Assembly (NCBI GenBank): GCA_030295235.1
Contig: AP026124.1
Location: forward strand, 1,116,001-1,180,000
From: Fistulifera solaris
Taxonomy: Eukaryota > Bacillariophyta > Bacillariophyceae > Naviculales > Stauroneidaceae
Direction: 5' to 3'
DNA: 64,000 nucleotides
Numbering within the stretch: position 1 is the first letter of the stretch; every line of letters begins with the position of its first letter. This document shows, piece after piece, positions 56,684 through 64,000 of this stretch. The notes below the pieces were generated by a model. The model had not been told where the DNA came from and did not search any database. It saw nothing but the letters and a program-made list of their open reading frames with translations. The position numbers were made by a program, and so were the translations under genes.

Positions 56684-59499
56684 TCATCTCAACTTCGTCC
56701 CCAGATTCTTTAGCGTCTTGACAGCTTCTTCAATTCGTTCCTTCCTTGTGCTTTCCGCCGATTCGCGCTTAGATGATCTCTTTCTACTACTGACAACGCT
56801 CATTGTGTCGCCCAGTCGCCTCGGAGATCGTCTTCTTTCGGCGACGGTAAGATCATCGTCCCGTTGCCTTCTACTAGAAGATTTTCTCCTCTCGCTGATA
56901 ACGCTAACACCATCATTGTGTTTCCGGGGAGAAGATCGTGGTCTGCGCTCAGTGATGACAGATGCTTCGTCAGACTTGCGGGGCCTTGATTTGCCTCTCA
57001 CACTTTCCCCATCATCGCCTCGCCGTCTCGGTCGCAACTTTGACGTTCTACTCACATCATCCGATGTTGTTGGTCTCTGCTTGCCACGACTTGTTGCCAC
57101 AGTGACTTCATCGTTTCTGTCGCTCCGTTTCTTGACCCGGATTCTACGCTTCGGACTTAGGCTCCCTTCTTCTGGCGCATGAAGAGCGGGACTTGCTTGT
57201 GGCCTTTCGTCATGCGGTGACCTTGGTGACATTTCATGCTTTTTGCGTCCGCTTAATGATTTGTTTGATTTTCTCGCCGATCTACGTTCGGAGGCGTGAG
57301 TTGTTTCGTGATCAGGAGTGACCAAAAGTTCACACACTCCATTCTCAAGCTCTTTCACAAAATGAATTAAATCATCCTCTACCTGTGATATCCGATGCTC
57401 ATAGTCAATCTTCCGATATTGATCGTCGATGAGTAAGCTTCCGGCCCCCAATCTTTTCGTATTTCTCTCAATTCTCTAAGGGCCTCTTTTTCTTTTCCTA
57501 AAGCAGCTAAGACATCAGTGCGGACAATCCAGGTCTGAACGTGTGTTTTGCTAATTTCAAGCACATCTTGACAATCCTGAAGAGCGTCGCTAAATCTTCT
57601 ATTCCTTAGGTATGACTCAGCCCGCTCACAGCGAAGCGTAATCAGAAGAGGTGATTTGCTTGGAAGATCTTCGCAATCTTTTATTGCACTGTTCAATTGG
57701 CCCAGCGCTTCATTATGGCGTCCTCGTTTAGTGAATGCTCGAGCTTGTGACAGAGACGCGTTGATTTTCTGGCATTTGGCCAAAATATCTTTCGTGTGCT
57801 TGGAGTTGCTCATTTTATGAGATTCAAAGAGGGCCTGGGATGCTTTCTCCGTGTCACCCATCAACATAAGCGCGTGTCCATACATCTCCAGACTTTCAGG
57901 GAACTGTGAGTTCACTCGCAAAGCTTTGTTAGCTTGTTCCATGGCAACGTTGGCCTGACCGAGGCTGATTTCAATTCGTGCCGCTAAGCAAAGTAACCTC
58001 AAATTTGTCGTATTTTTAGCCGATTCTTCGATCAGTTCTTTTGCTATTTGGTGCTTTCCATCCAGATAATATTTCTCGGTCTTCTCGAGAAGTTCTCTCT
58101 CTGAAAGAGAGCGATGGTACTCTTCTCTTATACGATTCGACCCTGGAACAGCCTCAGTTGCCTTTACGATCAACGAATGAGCTTTTTCGATTTCTCCCAA
58201 AGCCATCAATGCCCGCCACATTCTTATCCAATTCTTGTCGTACGATGGATCGTACTCTATGGCTTTCTCGCAATCCTCTATACAAGTTGCAAACTTCTTT
58301 TCTCTGAAAAATGTGACAGCTCGATTCGAATGTACATGTGACATGAGTGCTCTATCTTCGACACTTTGTGGGCAAAATGCATCCATCATGCGGATTGCTT
58401 CTGTGTACAGTTTTCGGGCCCCTGCAACATCACCTTTGTTGAACTTTGCATTTGCTTGCTTTTTCAGTTTGTGTGCTCTGTCAACTAAGTCATCAGTAAA
58501 CCCTCTCGACTTAATATCACTCGGCTTCTCATCACCTTCAAGATCGTCGTCGTAAATAGTTTCGAGCTCGCCTTCTTGTCCTCTTTCGCTATCCGTTGTC
58601 TCTACAAAATTGACCACTCCAGATTCACCGCAGAAGGCCATACTATTGATGGAGGTACCAAAGTCATTCGTAAGCTTTCCAGCACGAAAGGAAGTCTGTC
58701 CGTTCATGTCGAAGCTAAAGTCATCATCATCTTCCTCGTCGTCCAGGGGCGATGGTGACTCGTCTGGAAATGGGTCGTCATTGTTACTTTCTTCTGCTGC
58801 AACAGAATGTATCACCGATACGGGAGTCTCCGATTTCTTTCGGGAAATCTTGCTTGGTGGAATGTCTCGTCTAGCATTTGTTGACTGTGTATTATAAACC
58901 GAGTTCAGTTTCTTCCATCGAGGAAAGTGTGTGAGCTGCCCGTTCGCATTTTCGATGTCTTTGTTTCCATTCTTTGGCGCTGACTCATCGGAAGTATCAG
59001 TTGGAACTGTTTCCTCCCGTTTTTCCGAGTTGTTTGTTACCTCAGGCTTTAAGAGCTTGTGATCGCTTCCTCGATCCGCGTGCAATGTGGCGTGCGACAA
59101 AAATTTCCCATAATCCCCCGTCCAGTTACAATCGGCGTCTTCGTCGACGCATTGCACCTGAACCAACGCCAGCACACGGTATGCTAAAGGCTGTGCTTCC
59201 GATAAAGGTCGCGCAGCAATCGCTAGCGTTCCGAATTCCATGCATTCCACGGAGGGGTCGCTCGAAAGATCTCCCTTGCAGACGGGGCACGTAATTTGGT
59301 GCTTGCGTAGATTGCATTGAAGAGCCCAGCTCTCCAGGCATCTCCGACAGAAGGGGTGCGAGCAACGGCTGGTGACGACAGCATCTAAGGAAGCCAAATT
59401 GGTGCAGATGACGCAAACAAAGGAACTGTAGTGTTTCTCGTCCGAAAGGACCTTTCTCTGATCGTAACCCGAGGTTATCTGAGACAGATCGAAACCCAT
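56684..59499 (-). CDS. RING finger - TPR protein with basic Ser/Arg tail
   Basis: About 938 residues, ATG at 59499. A C3HC4 RING occupies residues 29-74 (C29, C32, C46, H48, C51, C54, C71, C74), typical of E3 ubiquitin ligases. A long acidic linker is followed by at least eight TPR-like helix pairs from about residue 345 (VDRAHKLKKQANAKFNKGDV; VHSNRAVTFFREKKFATCIE; AIEYDPSYDKNWIRMWRAL; ESYLRNRRFSDALQDCQDV). The last about 200 residues are rich in Arg, Ser, Lys and Asp with repeated ERRxS units, probably disordered and phosphorylated. One missing base in C5 (plus 57445..57449) separates the TPR part from the tail; corrected length is divisible by three. Likely a ubiquitin ligase with TPR-mediated substrate binding; inferred from domains only. 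Confidence 0.7.
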
Positions 59500-60173
59500 C
59501 GCGGATTCTTCACAACAGGCTTGCTACACTCCCGCTCAGACAAAATTATTCAGTGAAAATACTTCCTGCCATGTATCAAAGCATTGTTATTTTGTCGCCA
59601 GGGGTTCAATAGCTCGTCCTTTTTTCTTGTCAAAGTCTTCGATGGGAGCAGGCGTTTATTTTGGTGCGCGTTGGAGGTGCAAAATTCAACCAGTTCCTTG
59701 GTTTCAATAAACCAGAAAGCGGACATCGGACACTATGACCATGTTACACTACACTAGTCACACCCGTCTCCACTACATTATGATAGAGATTAGAATAGAA
59801 CATGGACCAGAACTGGTATTCAATGGTCACAAACACCGAGAAGAACAAAAAATTCGTACCAGGTACCAGGTTAAAAATGATAAAAGACTACCAGGTATAA
59901 AACATGCGTATGATGCTATTTGCAATCGGATGATGGCAAGCAAACCTACAATATAGCAGAATCAATTTGAAGACGTTAAAACTAAGTTCAAAGAAGAAGT
60001 TGCTACATCGCTTGTGTTTTAAAAGTGATGAATTACGTAAAACGGAGGACCAAAGATTGATTTTACACGGTTGGACTCCGCATGAATTTGGGGAACTTAG
60101 GCTCTGGCGCCTGCGAGAAGCGCGTCGCGCAATATCCTGTTTCCGTGATCCTATTTCAAACTAATGGCTGCCA
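59500..60173. other. Intergenic region
   Basis: Promoter of the RING-TPR gene and 3' flank of Nop9. TACCAGGTACCAGG motif at 59857..59870 and TACCAGGTA at 59889..59897. The Nop9 frame end is uncertain and could extend a little into this interval. No other gene. Confidence 0.4.
59857..59897. repeat. TACCAGGTA motif cluster
   Basis: Two units, TACCAGGTACCAGG (59857..59870) and TACCAGGTA (59889..59897), upstream of the RING-TPR start. Confidence 0.6.
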
Positions 60174-62242
60174 CTATATCATCTGTCCCCATCGATTTCC
60201 GAATTTTCTTCTTTTTATGACTTTCATCTCCTTCAGCTGCTTTAGTTTTTCTTGGGCGGACAAGTATCCGCTCGACCCATTTCGTTCAACCAATCCCCTT
60301 TTCCGCTCTTTTTTCTTCAGCTGACGCCGCCATTCTATAATCCCTTTCATTTCAAAGTCAAGCACCATGCATTTATCAAGAATGTTCCTACCCATGCTTA
60401 CGCCACTAAGTCTTTTTCTTCCCCTTCGCGAGCTCATTCATGAGATCTTCTTGAGACTTCTCATCCTTCAATGCGTGGCATAGTTTCCTGACAACATGGT
60501 GGCCGATTCGATCAACGGCCAAGGCAACCCATCGAGACGAAAGCTTCGAAGCAAGTCTTGACAAGCCGGTCGCAAAAACTTTGTCATGAATGGGGCCCTC
60601 TAGTAAGCCGTCAATCAGACATCGACTTCCCAGTCCGTCCTTGCATATCAACTCAAGAACATCCAATGGTAGTTCCACAATACCGCCAATAATTTGTTTA
60701 CACAACTTCGGTTCAAATTTCAGCAAAAAGTGAATGCATCTGGCACCAGCTACATTCAGTATTAGTCTTTCTCCATCGCGTTGAGGCTTTCTTGCCTCAA
60801 TGAGTACTTCCACACATTCTTGAACGCGTAGAGACTGCACATTCTGCAATGTCGAGAATCCTTTAGTTATTGCGTCAAGTATCGTTTGTTGACATACATC
60901 AAAGCGCGCCGATGCTTCGATCATCCGCCAAAGCACGCTTCTGAGTTTAGCGTTCGAGTCGAGAATGACGCCGTTCGTCACCAATGGTAATAAATTTCCA
61001 ATCAGAACACTAGCCTGCTCTTTGGTGTGTGCAGTTGCAAGCAAATTCTCAACAATAAAATGGCTTACATGATGCTGGGCGTACTCTTGCAGTGTCTGGG
61101 CGGTTAAGAAATCTCCTGCCTCTAAGATACCAGCATAGAACTCAGCCGGGCTAATAAGAAGTAATGTTTCCAATGAGCGAGAACCCGAGGGATCACCAGC
61201 TAGACCGTATATGACGTCCGGTACCCATTGGTGTTTGTTAGCTGGTTCCCAGCACAATAAACGTTTTGCCAAGAGATGCGCCGGTGACTCGCGTTCGAAC
61301 GAAGGTTCGGGTCTTATCTTTCCAAGATGATGATCCAACATCGATCGCTCCTCCCATTCCTTAAATTTGTCCGACCACTCTTCTCTACTGCAGTTGCGAT
61401 ATGTAAGGACGCGAAGCAAAACACTCAATAAAGCCCCTGACCCCTGACAGGCAAAGCTTTGCAGGTCACCCGGTGGGAGCACACAGTCTCCAGTTAAAGC
61501 AGAAGTCATCTCATCTAGTGCTTGTGATATTCTAGGATCTAAGCAGTTGATGCGTGGTGCTCTGAAAAACACAAGTCGAGTATCTCGTTGCTTTAAAGAA
61601 TCATCGGTGTCTTTTCTTCTTTTTCTTCAATTTTCCTCGCCGAAATGGATTTCCGTTCACCTTCAATTCTTCCACTCCACCAAATACGCAAATGAGCGAT
61701 CGTAAAACATGCGATCCACAAATATGCACTGCTAAATCTGCAGCGTCTTCGGCCAATTCAGAATGAAAACCAATCAACAAATCAATCAGTGATTCTTGCG
61801 CAAGATCAGACAAGGGCGGCGCGTCATCGTGCTTTGCCAAGTCAATCTGAGAAATGCGTCCGATTTGCTGAAGAATAGTTTGAAGCAAATGCGACCCGTA
61901 GCGATGTCTCGCAAGAAACATGGCGTAGCCTTTCGTTGCTTTCAACCAGGTACAAGCAGCATATTCCGAGAACGGCGCTGTAATGTGTACAAGAGATTCG
62001 AGAACTTCAGCGGCCTGCTCGTCCCCGGCTAACGATGCGATTTCGTTTCTGACCTCTTCCAAAGCAGCGAGTGCAGCAGCGAAACCGCTTGGGAACTCTT
62101 GTGCCAAATCTTGTTCTTTTGCGAGGAAGGCATTCACTTCCTCTGTCGCGACCTCTACATCCAAAGGAAGCGAACGCAGATATGAAATTGTATCAGGATT
62201 CGGTCTTCGGGGACGATTATAATCGCTTTCGTGTCCTTTCAT
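60174..62242 (-). CDS. NOP9: Nop9-like Pumilio-repeat rRNA processing factor
   Basis: About 688 residues, ATG at 62242. Nop9 binds pre-rRNA in the nucleolus and is needed for 18S maturation. Pumilio-type helices recur: ALEEVRNEIASLAGDEQAAE, FLARHRYGSHLLQTILQQI, DLAVHICGSHVLRSLICVFGG, HVSHFIVENLLATAHT, LICKDGLGSRCLIDGLLEG and VDRIGHHVVRKLCHALKDE, in the family order. There are two frame breaks: an extra A near 61612..61624, after which the frame continues through RDTRLVFFRAPRINCLDPRI, and an extra A in A5 at 60413..60417, after which RLSGVSMGRNILDKCMVLDF follows. The apparent intron acceptor (TTTTTCAG) before RAPRI is rejected because the upstream sequence is coding. The last about 40 residues are uncertain. 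Confidence 0.8.
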
Positions 62243-62825
62243 TGCTATGCGCGATTCTGTTTAGGGAAAGCACAAAGACATAATTGTAGACTGTAAGGCT
62301 AGACCAGTCTCATCAAGACACATGTGGGCTCGAGAAACTTTTTTTGGTGGCCGCGTTTCATCATTTTATCCAGCTGAAAATGGGTGCAATAGCGATTCCA
62401 GATTCCACATTTTGCGCCATCATTTTCTAAAACGAAGCCGACTGAATCAATCGAAGTCAGTCCCGGTACTGTCGAGTGTATTATGGAAACGAAATAACGC
62501 GGATTGTCGAGAATCTTTAAGGACGAGATGCTGTGCACGTCGGAATCATTTACACATTGGAGCCCGGCGTACCAGGTAATACTTTATTATAATAAGAAAA
62601 AGTGAAAGGAACAACAAGCATCTGCAAGTGCAACACAGCCACGTACAATGTCTCAGTTCTTTGGCGTAATGGTTCGTGAGATGCGATAGATTACAATCAG
62701 TGGTTTATACATCATTAGAGATATGAAACATAGATTTACTATTAGGCTGTAACAAAAAGATCATTAACAAAGATACAATGAACAGTGGAACCTGCTGTTT
62801 GATGCTTCAAAGTTCCTAAGGAGGT
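62243..62825. other. Intergenic region
   Basis: Promoter of Nop9 and 3' end of the p300/CBP gene. TACCAGGTA motif at 62570..62578. A 79-codon frame at 62299..62538 on the minus strand begins with GTG and has no recognised features, so it is not called. Confidence 0.45.
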
Positions 62826-64000
62826 CTACGATGTATGATAAAGTTCGTTTTGGGCTTGACGACGTCGGTCGTCCATGAGTTGTTGCTGTCGCTGGAGCCT
62901 TTCGTTTCTGTCACGTATTCTATCGCAAAATGGGACTGGACAAGAGTCAGCGACTTCGCACGTTCGCGCGTGAATCGCACACAGCGAGATAAGTCGAGCG
63001 CATATTCTACAATCAGTTTTTGGCTTGATTTCACAACTTCGAACGTGGTTGAACAGCTTCTTCATTTTCTGGCAATTCTGAAGAGAACATGCCGGGGCAC
63101 CTTGACAGCCACCTGCGTGCTCAAGCAACGCACAGTGCGCTTTGAGGGCTTTCCGGCGATCTTCTTGGCTCGTGGCGCTGTCGATCGATACTTCCATGTC
63201 GATGGGCGTAAAAGTGTGAGACAGATCGTGTTCGAAACGCGAGTCTCGCTTGGCCCATAGACCTGAAGTTACAGGCTTATAGCAGTCCTCGCAAAGGTCG
63301 AATTTCGAGCAATTATCGCAGCTGTACCGAACACCGTGTGTTATATCTCGGTAGCAAGCACCGCATTGTTGGAGAAAGAGAGGAGATGCTGGATTATGAA
63401 GCTGAAACAACACCATCATTGTCGAGTGCTTTGCCCTCCGTAATTCATCGAACTGACAGTGGCTACTTTGACAGTAGTTTAGAAAACGCTGACGCGATTC
63501 GAATAGCTCTACTTCGATAGGTTCGTCGGGATCAACCGTCTCCGTGACGTACTTCTGAGATTGATTCACTTCCTCAAAATGGCGAGAAAGGAGTGGTGTG
63601 ACCTCGTCAATACCCCGCTTTGAAAGTCGCTGGATGTCCTCAACTGATAAACCCGGATCTATGCGAACTTGATCGACCGTATTTAAGGAGATCACTTGCT
63701 CCGAGTATGTGAAATCAGCGTTCCTGTCTTCCTGGACAGCCGAGGTGTCACAAGGTGTGGTCGGATGCTTACGATCATAGGTAGGGTGTGCTTCCGGATC
63801 TACCGTAGAACTCGGCTTAGTATCTTCTACTTCAAGTGTTTCATTGGTCACAGGTGAATCTTTGAGGGACTCATCGACTTGATTTGACGACTGCTCGTCT
63901 AAAATCCTTGTTTCAACACTAGAGATTTGTTCTTTGACTAACACTTCAGAACCGGGGAGTTCTCTTCCTGGTCGCTAGCATGTAGAATATCTTGTCCTGG
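62826..64000 (-). CDS. p300/CBP-type histone acetyltransferase, C-terminal part
   Basis: Only the last about 390 residues are in the window; the catalytic HAT and bromo/PHD parts would lie to the right. FLNYCQSSHCQFDELRRAKHS matches the end of the HAT region of p300. Then comes a ZZ zinc finger (QCGACYRDITHGVRYSCDNC, then KFDLCEDCY) and a TAZ2 zinc-binding domain (RRKALKAHCALLEHAGGCQG, NCQKMKKLFNHVRSC, CRICARLISLCAIHARTC). The domain order HAT-end/ZZ/TAZ2 is that of p300/CBP. A break near 63945..63948, one missing A, joins it to upstream coding that reads HASDQEENSPVL to the window edge. p300/CBP acetylates histones and other nuclear proteins; plant- and algal-type members are established. 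Confidence 0.85.

Noticed and set aside
61560-61600. Intron between the two Nop9 frames (TTTTTCAG acceptor)
   Set aside because: No GT donor fits, and removing one base gives continuous coding sequence through the region.
62299-62538. 79-codon minus-strand frame
   Set aside because: Begins with GTG, no domain or membrane pattern, and lies in a promoter interval.

Overview
The window looks like nuclear DNA of a diatom, most probably Phaeodactylum tricornutum or a close relative. This is inferred, not searched. The signs are: compact single genes on both strands with short GT-AG introns (about 65-135 nt); plastid presequences with a signal peptide followed by an AF or SF junction (plastid gyrase B, an Ig-like plastid protein, an unknown plastid protein at 9.4 kb); a type III metacaspase with p10 ahead of p20; a GARP/SHLQKYR transcription factor; and many intergenic TACCTGGTA/GGTACCGGTACC palindromes. 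I saw no prokaryotic operons, CRISPR arrays, rRNA or tRNA genes.

Layout. 0-9 kb: TMEM163-like membrane protein (cut by the window edge), eIF3m, a decayed 3'-5' exonuclease, a wax-synthase-like acyltransferase, two unknown membrane proteins, pirin and a GNAT acetyltransferase. 9-22 kb: unknown plastid protein, TsaE with a (GAT)51 microsatellite in its intron, a coiled-coil protein of about 1,490 residues, a small unlisted membrane protein, a Rheb GTPase, arginyltransferase ATE1, and a probable thylakoid-lumen protein. 22-31 kb: DUF760-EF-hand-DUF760 protein, N-myristoyltransferase, an unknown one-TM protein, MYND/MSS51-like protein and a metacaspase. 31-33.5 kb: gene-free repeat island (about 52-bp and 235-bp tandem repeats and a Tourist/Harbinger-like MITE). 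33.5-43.4 kb: plastid Ig-like protein, a small membrane protein, proteasome RPN7, mitochondrial ferredoxin reductase, plastid GyrB and an HpcH/HpaI aldolase. 43.9-64 kb: condensin CAP-G, eIF3i, START protein, CCB4-like protein, GARP factor, HPAT/SGT-like glycosyltransferase, RING-TPR protein, Nop9, and the C-terminal part of a p300/CBP acetyltransferase cut by the window edge.

Most genes are unrelated housekeeping neighbours, not a cluster. Some functional links exist: two eIF3 subunits; N-myristoyltransferase close to a metacaspase whose N-terminus fits its substrate motif; ATE1 and RPN7 in protein turnover; gyrase B, the DUF760 protein, the lumen protein and the CCB4-like protein in the plastid.

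The main technical point is that about 27 single-base frame breaks interrupt otherwise conserved or coding-like genes. About 20 look like a missing base and 7 like an extra base, mostly in runs of A/T or G/C. In every complete gene, correcting them makes the total coding length divisible by three. I read this as consensus error (long-read style), not pseudogenes, and annotate each as one gene with its break position.
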